Shown: positions 7,879-16,554 of the stretch, in pieces
Position numbering within the stretch: the stretch's first letter is position 1
How the letters are laid out: each line of letters starts with the position of its first letter
Assembly (NCBI GenBank): GCA_029213065.1
Contig: JARGPH010000018.1
Location: 16,251-62,066, forward strand
Source: Verrucomicrobiales bacterium
GTDB lineage: Bacteria > Verrucomicrobiota > Verrucomicrobiia > Verrucomicrobiales > DEV007
DNA length: 45,816 nt
Direction: 5' to 3'
The notes under the pieces: model-generated
Database searches by the model: none
Told to the model about the DNA's origin: nothing
The model's input: the letters and a program-made list of their open reading frames with translations, nothing else
Translations under genes and position numbers: made by a program

Positions 7879-9682
7879 GATCGTAGAAAATCCGGATATC
7901 CGCTTCGGTCGTTCCGAGAAGTTCCTGAGCCCGCTTCAAGGCATGTCGCGTTGAGAGGTTCGGGTTTTTGGGATTGTTCAGGAAGATGTTCTTCTTGTTA
8001 ATCACCTCAACGGAACCGGCATTTTTGAGGACGCGATAGACTTCTTTTGTCGCTCCGCTGATGATAACGTGGCGCTCGTGTGATCGCAAAAACTGCACCA
8101 TTTCCTCGAGGGCGACCACGCTGGTTGCGTCGAGATGCCTCGCGTTTTTGAGTCGGAGGATGATGACCTTGAGGGCCGGGTCAAGTGAGGTTTTCTGGAT
8201 CTGGGTGCGGAACAGTTCCGCGGCGCCGAAAAAGAGATCTCCCTCCACGTGAACGATGGAAATGGCCGGCATGGGGCGACCACGTTTCTCGCCGGCCTCG
8301 CGGAGTTCGCCCTGTTCTGAGAATTCATACTCGGCGAGGTAGGGGCGGCTTGCCGCGCGCAGATACAGCATGATTGAGATACCAACGCCTAGGAAAATCG
8401 CGACGTTTAGCGGCATTAAAAGTGCGGCAATGAAGGTCGTAATGAGCACGGCGGCCTCTGATGGTGTCGCATAGAGTGAGATCCGGATGTGATGCCTGTT
8501 GATGACCGAGGCGGCAATGCAGACGACAAGGGCGGCGAGAACACATTTGGGAACCAGGTTCATGTGCTCGCCGAGGAGGAGCAGGCCGGCGGTGCAAAGG
8601 AGACCGCTGATGATGCTTGAGAGACGGGATACAGCGCCGCTTGCGAAATTCAAGGCCGAGCGGGTCAGAGAACCGGACGCCGGCATTCCCCCGGTCATGG
8701 AGGCGGCGAGGTTTGCCATACCGACGCTGAGCATGTCCTGATTCACATCGGGGCGATCCCCGGCGCGGCTCGCGAGTGTTTTGGACATGACTGAGTTCTC
8801 CAGGGCAGCGAGGAAGGCGATGGAAAAAGCGAGTCCAATGAGACGGCTCACATCGGTGAAAAAACCCTTGTCGCTGATTGACGGAAGCCGGGGTTTGAGG
8901 TCTGAAATACTGAAAGGATCAAAGGTCGCGACCGACCACGAAGAGTAATGATGCAGCAAATCGTAAGTCGCCGTCATGATGACAAGAACGATCGCGAAAA
9001 CGGGGAGCTTTTTGAACTTCAGAGTCAGGATGCCCCACAGAGCAAAGGTGCTGACGCTGAGGACGACGGGTTGCCATTGCAAATGCTTCACTTCCAGAAG
9101 GGTGCCCTGGAGGATCGTGAAAAATGTCTTTGGTCCCGAAGAGGTGGTTTCAGGCAGTTCCACTCCCATCATATGCCGCAACTGATTGGCGATGATGAGG
9201 ATAGCAGCCGCGCTGATATATCCGACAACGACAGACCTGCTCACATATTGAACCAGTTCAGCAACCCGGAACAGTGCGCCTATGGTGAGTAAAATCCCGA
9301 TAAAGAGAACGAGGAGAGGCAGATAAAAGAGGCGATCCTCTGCCGAGAACGCCGCCATGCTGGCAAAGAGCATGAAGGCCGTGGCATTGGTGGGGCCGAG
9401 AATGGTGTGGCGTGAGCCTGCAAAGAGGGGCGCTACAACGGCCGCAATCGCACCGGAGACGATCCCATATTGGATAGGCAGCTCAGCAATCACTGCATAG
9501 GCCATTCCCTGAGGAAAGGCGAGCAGGGCGACATTGAATCCGGCGGAGGCGTCACTGAAGAGGGATTGCCTGTTATATCCCGAAAATCCACGACGGATTG
9601 GAAAGAAATCGATCTGATTCTCCCTGACAAAATTACCAACGCCGTGTTGAAGGCGTCTTAACAGCCATCGGAATTTCCTCAT
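7859..9682 (-). CDS. SulP-family anion transporter with STAS domain
   Basis: A 607-residue inner membrane protein. Residues about 40-440 hold the SulP/SLC26 transporter core of many hydrophobic helices, with AFPQGMAYAVIAELP and AGSRHTILGPTNATA, the sulfate-transporter signature region. Residues about 460-590 are a cytoplasmic STAS domain (ISIVHVEGDLFFGAAELF and HLDATSVVALEEM). SulP proteins carry sulfate, bicarbonate or dicarboxylates, usually with H+ or Na+; the sequence does not reveal which. The gene stands alone, 50 bp downstream of the RND gene end on the same strand and 20 bp overlapping the convergent flavoprotein gene. A short N-terminal extension (residues 1-40) precedes the first helix, so a later start is possible. 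Confidence 0.93.
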   Translation of the reverse strand: MRKFRWLLRRLQHGVGNFVRENQIDFFPIRRGFSGYNRQSLFSDASAGFNVALLAFPQGMAYAVIAELPIQYGIVSGAIAAVVAPLFAGSRHTILGPTNATAFMLFASMAAFSAEDRLFYLPLLVLFIGILLTIGALFRVAELVQYVSRSVVVGYISAAAILIIANQLRHMMGVELPETTSSGPKTFFTILQGTLLEVKHLQWQPVVLSVSTFALWGILTLKFKKLPVFAIVLVIMTATYDLLHHYSSWSVATFDPFSISDLKPRLPSISDKGFFTDVSRLIGLAFSIAFLAALENSVMSKTLASRAGDRPDVNQDMLSVGMANLAASMTGGMPASGSLTRSALNFASGAVSRLSSIISGLLCTAGLLLLGEHMNLVPKCVLAALVVCIAASVINRHHIRISLYATPSEAAVLITTFIAALLMPLNVAIFLGVGISIMLYLRAASRPYLAEYEFSEQGELREAGEKRGRPMPAISIVHVEGDLFFGAAELFRTQIQKTSLDPALKVIILRLKNARHLDATSVVALEEMVQFLRSHERHVIISGATKEVYRVLKNAGSVEVINKKNIFLNNPKNPNLSTRHALKRAQELLGTTEADIRIFYDPSKDRK

Positions 9683-9732
9683 TAACTAATACCGAAGGCC
9701 ATTATTCGCAGACTGAGCCGACATGACAATAC

Positions 9733-12700
9733 CTAATGTCCGGATTGAAGTTTTTCAGAGCGGTCGTGGCCGAAGCGTTTGCCGATATCCTCGAGAATGA
9801 GGTAAATGCAGGGAACCTGAATTAAGGTGATAAAGGTGGCAAAAAGAATTCCAAAACTAAGGGAGACTGCCATCGGAATCAGAAAGCGCGCCTGAATATC
9901 CGTTTCCAGGAGCATCGGGGTGAGGCCGGCAAAGGTGGTCATCGAGGTGAGCAGAATCGGGCGGAAACGGGCCACGCCTGCCTCACAGGCAGCATCGTGC
10001 AGGGTGTGGCCGAGCTTCACCTTGCGGTTCACGTAATCGACAAGAACGAGGCTGTCATTCACGACCACCCCGGCGAGGGCGACGATGCCGCACATGCTCA
10101 TGATGCTGAAATTAAAGCCCATAACGAGATGCCCGAAGACTGCGCCGACAAGTCCGAAGGGAATTACTGACATCACAATAATTGGCTGGATATAGGAGCG
10201 GAGCGGGATCGCCATGAGAACATACATTCCCAGCAACGCAAAAAGCGCTTTCTCTCCCATCTCCTGAACCGACTGCGCCTGATCCTTCTGCTCGCCTTCG
10301 AAGCTGTATTGGACTCCGGGGAACTTTTCTTCGATTTTGACGAGAGCACCCTTTTCCGCTTCAGGCAGGGGAGGCTTACCTCTTTTCTCGCGGATAAAGT
10401 TGATCGCGTTGTCCCGCCATTGCTGTCGGAAAGACTTTTCTTTTTCCCCTGCAGTGAGGGCTTTGACGACTTCGTTAGCATTGGTTCCCGCCGCTTTGTC
10501 GACGTCTGCGGTGATCCGAATCGCTTTCTGCTGATCGGTGCGCTGGATCGTGGCGGCGGCACGGCCGAAGGAAGCGGTGGCCACTTCAGAGAAGGGAACT
10601 TCATCGCCGGCCTGCGTTCGAATCTTAATATTCTCCAGATCCGCCAGCGAACTTCGCTCGTCCCGGGGATACCGGACGAAGACTTTTACTTCATCTTTGC
10701 CGCGCTGAAGGCGCTGGATTTCATCGCCGTAGAATCCCTGGCGAACCTGTTGAGCGATGTCGTTGAGGCGGAGCCCGAGCGCTTTTCCTTCAGGGCGAAT
10801 CCCCAGTTTCAGTTCCCGTTTGCCTTCGATATCGGTATCCGCGATGTCGATCACGCCGGAGAATTCGGCAAGAGCTGCTTTCGTCTCCTCGGTGGCGGCT
10901 TGAAGTTGAGAGAGGTCTTCGCCAACGATCTCCAGATCAATGGCATTGCCTCCGGCGGCAGACTCGGTTGCGAAGGTAAGTTCAACCGTTCCCGGAATGG
11001 GGCCGACCAGCTCACGCCATTTTGAAACGACTGCGGCAGCGGTGTAGTCGCGATCCACGGCAGGATACAATTCGATGGTGACTTCTCCGATATTCGAACT
11101 TTTCGGGGTTCCGCCGGCTCCGCCCATTCCCTGCACGAGAGGTTGAGAACCGGTGCTCGCAAGCATGTGCCGAACCACGCCCTTACCATCTCTGGTCTTA
11201 AAGTGATCATTGAGTTCGAACCCTTTCTTTTCGATCAATTTCACGGCGTTCTCGGTTTGGGAAAAAGAAACCCCCTGAGCCAATTTGATCTTCGAGTTGA
11301 TCACGTCGGTTTCGACATCGGGAAAGAAGACAAATTTGATCCAGCCTGAACTGATCGTCCCCACGGTGATGATGAGAAGGGAGAAGAAGGCGACGAGAAC
11401 AATGTAGCGGTTTGCGAGAGCCAAATTCAGAACGGGGCGATAGATTTTCTCGACGAAGCTCTCAAGGCCATCGGCGAATTTCTTCTGAAAACGAATGATG
11501 GGACCATGCTCGCGGTTCTTATCGACCGGCTTGAGGAGCGCGAGGTGCGACGGAAGAATGAGCTTGGATTGCAGGAGGGAAAAGATCAGAGTGGGAATTA
11601 CGATTAACGGAATGTTAGGCCAGATTTTTCCGCTTACTCCGCTCAGTCCAAGCATTGGCGTAAAGGCCATCGCGGTGGTGAGAATCCCGAAAATAACGAC
11701 GACTCCGACTTCGTGCGTTCCCCGGGGCGCGGCGAGCTTCGGGTCTTCGCCTTTCCGCATCCGGCTGTAGACGTTTTCCCCTACGACAATGGCGTCATCG
11801 ACGACAATCCCGAGGACAAGGATGAAGGCGAAAAGGCTGATCATGTTGATCGAGATCCCCGTGTAAGGCATCAGGGCGATGGCGCCTGCAAAAGAAACCG
11901 GGATACCGATGGAGACAAGCAGCGCAAGGCTCGGTCTCAGGAAAAGAGCGAGAACGATCGCAACGAGAATGAGTCCGAACACACCGTTTTTCGCGAGAAG
12001 GTTGAGTCGACCTGAGAGATAGAGAGAGTCGTCTTTCCAGATATCGAGCGAGACGCCTTCCGGAAGGACTTTCGGAGCGACGTTATAGACATACTCTTTA
12101 GCGGTCTCGGCGATTTTGATGGTGTCCTCTTCGCCGACGCGGAAGACATTGATGAGAATGGTTTTCTCGCCGTCAAAGCTGGTCTTGATCTGATCCTCTT
12201 CGAAGTCGTCCCGGATTGTGGCGAGTTCACCGAGGATGACGGTGGAGCCATCGGGTTTGGTGATCACTGGGATAGTGCGAAATTCCTCGGCGTTGTAACG
12301 TCGGGATTCAGTGCGGAGGAGGACCTCGCCGCCGTTGGTTCGAACGGAGCCTCCCGGCAGGTCGAGCGATGCCCGTCGCACTGCGTCGGCAAGCTGATTG
12401 AAAGTGATTCCATACTGTCTCAGTGTGGCCTCGGGGACTTCAATGGATATTTCGTAGTCGCGAACCCCCGCGAGTTTTGCCTGGGTGACTTTGATGGATC
12501 CCCCTGAGAAATTGAGAAGACCGGTTCTTACCTCCTCAGCAAGGGTGCGAAGGGTTGTTTCATCGGTATTGGCGGAGACCGCAATGCTCATGACTTGAGC
12601 GGTGATGAGAATCTCCTGGATGATCGGCTCCTCGGCCTCTTCAGCGAGATTCTGAATCGCATTGACCCGGGAATTCACATCGTCCATGACATTGCGGACG

Positions 12701-13032
12701 TTGTATCCGTTGGCGACCTCAACGGTGACTGAGGCAATGCTCTGGTTCGCGACAGATCGAATGATGTCGATTCCGTCGATGTCCTGAATCGCCTCTTCAA
12801 TCGGAACAATAAGCCCTTTGTCGACTTCTTCCGGCGTGGCATTCGGATAGGGGACAGTGATGTGGATGGCATCGATTGAGATCTCCGGAAAAATCTCCTT
12901 CTTAATCTTCGGCCAGGTGTTGAAGCCGACAACGACAACGAGGAGCATCAGGAAATTGGCGGCAACATGGTTGTTGCTGAACCAGTGGATCACGCCCCTG
13001 TCGTGCTCTTCGCTCTCGGATGAATTACTCAA
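9733..13032 (-). CDS. RND efflux pump inner membrane permease (AcrB/HAE1-like)
   Basis: A 1099-residue permease with the usual duplicated layout: one helix, a large periplasmic loop, a helix bundle, and the same again. It is the proton-driven pump of a tripartite efflux system. The paired acidic residues of helix 4 are present in VVDDAIVVGENV (near residue 410). The region aligned with the helix 10 lysine of AcrB reads VVVNDSLVLVD (near 990), with Asn-Asp in place of Lys-Asn, a variant of some RND subfamilies. The start is a TTG at 13032 overlapping the TGA of the adaptor gene (TTGA); no ATG exists before the first helix. It is the third gene of the operon TetR-OMF / adaptor / pump. Substrate is not predictable; drugs, detergents or metabolites are possible. 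Confidence 0.94.
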   Translation of the reverse strand: MSNSSESEEHDRGVIHWFSNNHVAANFLMLLVVVVGFNTWPKIKKEIFPEISIDAIHITVPYPNATPEEVDKGLIVPIEEAIQDIDGIDIIRSVANQSIASVTVEVANGYNVRNVMDDVNSRVNAIQNLAEEAEEPIIQEILITAQVMSIAVSANTDETTLRTLAEEVRTGLLNFSGGSIKVTQAKLAGVRDYEISIEVPEATLRQYGITFNQLADAVRRASLDLPGGSVRTNGGEVLLRTESRRYNAEEFRTIPVITKPDGSTVILGELATIRDDFEEDQIKTSFDGEKTILINVFRVGEEDTIKIAETAKEYVYNVAPKVLPEGVSLDIWKDDSLYLSGRLNLLAKNGVFGLILVAIVLALFLRPSLALLVSIGIPVSFAGAIALMPYTGISINMISLFAFILVLGIVVDDAIVVGENVYSRMRKGEDPKLAAPRGTHEVGVVVIFGILTTAMAFTPMLGLSGVSGKIWPNIPLIVIPTLIFSLLQSKLILPSHLALLKPVDKNREHGPIIRFQKKFADGLESFVEKIYRPVLNLALANRYIVLVAFFSLLIITVGTISSGWIKFVFFPDVETDVINSKIKLAQGVSFSQTENAVKLIEKKGFELNDHFKTRDGKGVVRHMLASTGSQPLVQGMGGAGGTPKSSNIGEVTIELYPAVDRDYTAAAVVSKWRELVGPIPGTVELTFATESAAGGNAIDLEIVGEDLSQLQAATEETKAALAEFSGVIDIADTDIEGKRELKLGIRPEGKALGLRLNDIAQQVRQGFYGDEIQRLQRGKDEVKVFVRYPRDERSSLADLENIKIRTQAGDEVPFSEVATASFGRAAATIQRTDQQKAIRITADVDKAAGTNANEVVKALTAGEKEKSFRQQWRDNAINFIREKRGKPPLPEAEKGALVKIEEKFPGVQYSFEGEQKDQAQSVQEMGEKALFALLGMYVLMAIPLRSYIQPIIVMSVIPFGLVGAVFGHLVMGFNFSIMSMCGIVALAGVVVNDSLVLVDYVNRKVKLGHTLHDAACEAGVARFRPILLTSMTTFAGLTPMLLETDIQARFLIPMAVSLSFGILFATFITLIQVPCIYLILEDIGKRFGHDRSEKLQSGH

Positions 13033-14225
13033 GGCTTCCGGGTGGTAGAGGGTTTCTCATCAGTTGTCTCCGGCTGATCGGAATCAGAGGAAACCATTTT
13101 GACCTCCACGCTCATTCCTTCGACCATGTCGGGGAGCTCTGTCAGACAGACCCGTTCTCCGGGAGAGAGCCCCGCGGTAACGTAGACGGTGTCGCCTTCG
13201 CGGTGCAGCACAGTGACATTACGAAAGCGCAGCTTATTGTCAGGGTCAACGGTGACAACCCGGTTAAGGTCGAGAAAGGCGCGGAAGGGGATCGCAACGA
13301 CGTTTTCGATTTCGCGACCTTTGACGGCCGCTTCGACAAAGAGTCCCGGGCGCATCACAATGCCGCCGGTGGAGGTGGGGGCGCCGATTTCCACAATGAG
13401 GTGGAGGGATCGTGTCGCCCGGTCGATCTCGCCGGAGCTGCGGACGATTTTTCCGGTCCAGGTCCGTGTTATCCCGGAGGCTGTCGCTGTGATTGTGGCT
13501 TTCCCGGTGAGGTTTCCATCGGGATCCGACTGTAAAAAGGCCAGCTCGTCGACAGAGAGGGGGAGGTGGACTTCATAGGGTTCTGTCTCGAACAACTCAG
13601 CAACGGTAGCTCCGGGGCTGAGGTAGCTGCCCACTTCGGTTGAGGTGGAAGCGATCACGGCGTCGAAAGGGGCTTTGATGGCAGTTCGCTCGAGGTCGAG
13701 CCTGGCTTTCTCCTGATTGGCACGGGCTGATTCGACCAGTGCTTCAGCGGAGGCCAGTTGCGGCTTCCGGAGAACCAGGTCGGATGGCTTTCCACCGCTT
13801 CCCAGTTTTTGCCAGTCGCGGGCGCCCTGATCAGCACGGGCCTGCTCGCTCGCGAGTGCTGATTCTGCATCCGCGAGGATTGATTTTGCCTGAGCGAGGG
13901 CTGCGATGTAGTTCGACGGTTCCACCTGTACGAGAGTGGTGCCTTTTTTGACGATGCTGCCGAGTTCGAAGAGCGCGTCGACCTTTTCAACCTTTCCGGC
14001 AACTTCGGAAGCCAGCATTGTTCGCCGGTTCGCTTTCACGATACCTTGTGAGGGAATATCAAAGGTTTCTGAACTCACCGTGACAGGAAGCACCTCGACC
14101 ACGGGAAGCGAGACAATGTCTTCTTTTTTTCCGGCCTCAGGTTTGGTGAGCCAGAGGAGTGCGACGCAGCCTATCGCGAAGACGAAAATTCCAAGGCCTG
14201 TAAAGAACTTTAAAAAGCGTTTCAT
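13029..14225 (-). CDS. RND efflux periplasmic adaptor (HlyD/MFP family)
   Basis: 398 residues. An N-terminal membrane anchor or signal (residues 7-27, LGIFVFAIGCVALLWL) is followed by the usual adaptor order. First is half a lipoyl domain (VAGKVEKVDALFELGSIVKKG). Next is an alpha-helical hairpin (about 110-180, Ala/Gln/Glu rich), then the second lipoyl half (RTAIKAPFDAVIAS) and beta-barrel and membrane-proximal domains. The C-terminus is charged and Pro/Thr rich. The protein bridges the inner membrane pump and the outer membrane channel. Its ATG overlaps the stop of the upstream TetR-OMF gene (ATGA at 14222-14225), and its stop overlaps the pump start, so the three products are made in a coupled way. 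Confidence 0.93.
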   Translation of the reverse strand: MKRFLKFFTGLGIFVFAIGCVALLWLTKPEAGKKEDIVSLPVVEVLPVTVSSETFDIPSQGIVKANRRTMLASEVAGKVEKVDALFELGSIVKKGTTLVQVEPSNYIAALAQAKSILADAESALASEQARADQGARDWQKLGSGGKPSDLVLRKPQLASAEALVESARANQEKARLDLERTAIKAPFDAVIASTSTEVGSYLSPGATVAELFETEPYEVHLPLSVDELAFLQSDPDGNLTGKATITATASGITRTWTGKIVRSSGEIDRATRSLHLIVEIGAPTSTGGIVMRPGLFVEAAVKGREIENVVAIPFRAFLDLNRVVTVDPDNKLRFRNVTVLHREGDTVYVTAGLSPGERVCLTELPDMVEGMSVEVKMVSSDSDQPETTDEKPSTTRKP

Positions 14226-16363
14226 GTCCGGGGTTCTTTTTCCGGTGGAGGTGAGTAGGGGCGGAAACTTCCCCCGAGAGCGAGATAGAGATCGACGCGG
14301 TTGTCGAGCCGGAGACGGCGAACAGTGAGAAGTTGTGCCCGGCTTGAAAAAAGGCGCTGTTGTGATGTCAGGACGGTGAGGATGTCACCGGTTCCGTTGT
14401 TAAATTCTTCGAGAGAGCGCCGGTAGGCACGTCTCGAGAGGTCCGCCGTCTTCGCGAGCGCGTCGGCACGTGTTCCGAGAAAAGTCTCCGCGGCGAGGGC
14501 ATTCTCCACCTCGGCAAACGCGGTGAGGGCGGATTGTTCGAACTCCGCGGCAGCGAGTTCGAGTTCTGAATCTTTCTTCGAGACATTGGCTCTCAGGCGC
14601 CCCCCCTGAAGAAGAGGTTGTATCGCGTTTCCGGCGAGGCTCCAGACCGTGAAGTCGCTGTCGAGAACATCGCTGATATCGTCGCTGGAAGTCCCGAAGC
14701 TGCTCGTGAGGCTGAGACGGGGAAGAAGGGAGCGTTTTGCTTCGAGGAGTCGCTTGTCGGCAGCGGCGATGCGTCTTTCTGCGGCGGCGAGATCGGGGCG
14801 GCGGTCGAGCAGGGTCGCGGGAAGATCGGCGGGGACACGTGAAGGGAAAGAGGGGAGGCGTGCCGACTTGCCAGCCTCTCCGGCGGGATACTTTCCAGCG
14901 AGGACTTCGAGTTGTCGAGAGGTGCGCCCCACGAGTTCCTCCCGACTCGCCATCCCATCTCTGGCTGTGGCGACATCTGCTTCTGCGAGGAGCAACTGAG
15001 AGGCGATGCTCTGGCCCTGTTGTTCCAGGCCGGATTCGAAGCGCTCGCGGATCGCGTTTTCCGTATCAGTGAACGTTGCGATCGCTGAGCGGGAGAGTTG
15101 AACTTGATCCCGGGCCTCGGCAAGGGCGAACCAGGCTTTTGCAGACTGTCCGGCGAGAGAAAGCTCCGCAGTGGAACGATCAAAGAGAGAGGCTTCGAAG
15201 TCGGCGACCGAGGCGGATTTTGCCGCTTTGATCCGACCCCACAGGTCGAGTTCCCAACTCAAATCCAGCGAGAGACCGAATTGATTGCTCCTCGACGACA
15301 GAATCGTTCCCGGAGGCACTCCCGGAAGGGGAAGGCCGACAAAATTTTGAAGGCTTCTGCCACTCGAAAATCCCCCTTGAATCTGTGGATAGAGATCTGC
15401 TCCGACGATTCGGGCATTGGCCTCTGCAATCTCAATACGGGCTTGAGCGGCTTTGAGGCTGCGATTGTTTTCGAGGACTGAATTCACGAAGGAACTCAGG
15501 TCTGCGCTCTTAAAATTTTCAACCCAGTGGCGATCCGGAATCTGAGTGGGACGATAGCTGTTTCCGGCCACCCAGTGGGATGGAGCCCGGAGTGAAGTGT
15601 GCCCTTTGGCATCAGGAGGGGAAAGCGATTCGCAACTGGAAAGGGCAAAGAGAGCGAAGGTGGCGGTGAGGCAGGATACTATCGTTCTCGCTTTCTCCAA
15701 AGGCTTGGCTTGCGCATTCGTAGGCGGGGCCTTCATACCGCTGGCGGTAAAGTCGATCAGTCTCCGGAGGGTGTCTTCCGGGCTGGTTGCTGAGATACTC
15801 CCACCGGAAAATTTGGCCACCTGATCTTCGTGGGCGAGTGCGAAAATCATCGTTCCCACCGAAAAGTGCAATCGCCAGAAAATATCTTCGCGATCGAGGT
15901 GGGGAAGGGCTTCTCCCGCGGCTTCGGTAAAGCGGGCAATCACTTCTTTGAACAGTGCAATCAGTTTGGGCGAAAAGTTATCTTCCGGCTCTGCGAGGCA
16001 ACGACCCGCCAACTTCAGATAAACGCTCGACTGATGGGAGGAGGTTCCCAGTTGATCCATCACGGGGCGATGAAGGCACTCGAGAACACCTTCAATAGAA
16101 AGTGGTCCATCGGCAGCCTCTTCCGCTGCGGTGAGTAGCAACAATCTCTTCTCGTTGATCGGACGAATAACACGGGCCATTACCTCATCGACGAGCGCTT
16201 CCCGTGAGCCGAAGTGGTAATTCACCGCGGCGAGATTGACCTCGGCAATCTGAGTGATCTGACGCAATGAGACACTGCGGAATCCTTCCCGGGCAAACAG
16301 TTGTTCCGCCGTATCGAGAATACGGGTTCGGGTATCCGTTTGCATGTTGCCTGTTTCCGTCAT
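14222..16363 (-). CDS. TetR-family regulator fused to RND outer membrane efflux lipoprotein
   Basis: One uninterrupted 713-codon frame holds two proteins normally separate. Residues about 10-60 are a TetR helix-turn-helix (AEQLFAREGFRSVSLRQI then AAVNYHFGSREAL). Residues 70-208 resemble the CerR/DUF1956 ligand-binding domain. Residues 225-244 form a lipoprotein signal peptide ending LSSC (Cys244), preceded by an in-frame ATG at 15736 (Met210). Residues 260-713 are a NodT-type outer membrane factor with its two repeats (SLKAAQARIEIAEANARI and DLAAAERRIAAADKRL). A full-length fusion could not act both on DNA and in the outer membrane, so the OMF is probably made by internal initiation at 15736 or by processing (inference). 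Met7 (16345), with AGG upstream, may be the true first start. It leads the operon. A sequencing error removing a stop is possible. Confidence 0.88.
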   Translation of the reverse strand: MTETGNMQTDTRTRILDTAEQLFAREGFRSVSLRQITQIAEVNLAAVNYHFGSREALVDEVMARVIRPINEKRLLLLTAAEEAADGPLSIEGVLECLHRPVMDQLGTSSHQSSVYLKLAGRCLAEPEDNFSPKLIALFKEVIARFTEAAGEALPHLDREDIFWRLHFSVGTMIFALAHEDQVAKFSGGSISATSPEDTLRRLIDFTASGMKAPPTNAQAKPLEKARTIVSCLTATFALFALSSCESLSPPDAKGHTSLRAPSHWVAGNSYRPTQIPDRHWVENFKSADLSSFVNSVLENNRSLKAAQARIEIAEANARIVGADLYPQIQGGFSSGRSLQNFVGLPLPGVPPGTILSSRSNQFGLSLDLSWELDLWGRIKAAKSASVADFEASLFDRSTAELSLAGQSAKAWFALAEARDQVQLSRSAIATFTDTENAIRERFESGLEQQGQSIASQLLLAEADVATARDGMASREELVGRTSRQLEVLAGKYPAGEAGKSARLPSFPSRVPADLPATLLDRRPDLAAAERRIAAADKRLLEAKRSLLPRLSLTSSFGTSSDDISDVLDSDFTVWSLAGNAIQPLLQGGRLRANVSKKDSELELAAAEFEQSALTAFAEVENALAAETFLGTRADALAKTADLSRRAYRRSLEEFNNGTGDILTVLTSQQRLFSSRAQLLTVRRLRLDNRVDLYLALGGSFRPYSPPPEKEPRT

Positions 16364-16410
16364 CGACCCGCTTCTTGCTTCAGTCCTGATCTTCTGGAGT
16401 GAAGATACGT

Positions 16411-16428
16411 TTCAAACAGTTGTTTGAA
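16411..16428. promoter_or_regulatory. Candidate TetR operator palindrome
   Basis: TTCAAACAGTTGTTTGAA has 8-base arms in perfect inverted order around a central GT. It lies 48 bp before the start codon of the TetR-OMF fusion gene. TetR-type repressors bind such sites and usually regulate their own operon, so autoregulation of the efflux genes is the simplest reading (inference). No convincing -35/-10 pair was found around it. Confidence 0.5.
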
Positions 16429-16490
16429 TTAAGCAAGTGAACATTTGTCTCATTTTCCGGGGAACTTCCGGCAAGAGTCGGTGAAGGGCA

Positions 16491-16516
16491 CAAAAAAGGC
16501 GGGTAAAATACCCGCC
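16491..16516 (-). terminator. Rho-independent terminator of the barrel protein gene
   Basis: On the minus strand an 8-bp stem GGCGGGTA/TACCCGCC with a 3-base loop (16498-16516) is followed by a run of six T (complement of the A run at 16492-16497). It lies about 40 bp after the stop of the gene at 16555-17760. It should insulate that gene from the efflux operon downstream. Confidence 0.85.
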
Positions 16517-16554
16517 TCCACTGGAAAATTCAGTGTCCTTGTTCAAGCCTGATG

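Noticed and set aside
10309-11025. 238-codon plus-strand frame opposite the RND pump
   Set aside because: Antisense to a conserved permease, no recognisable domain.
16402-16428. Promoter overlapping the TetR palindrome
   Set aside because: TATCTT and TTCAAA hexamers are present, but the spacing is 15 bases, too short to support a call.
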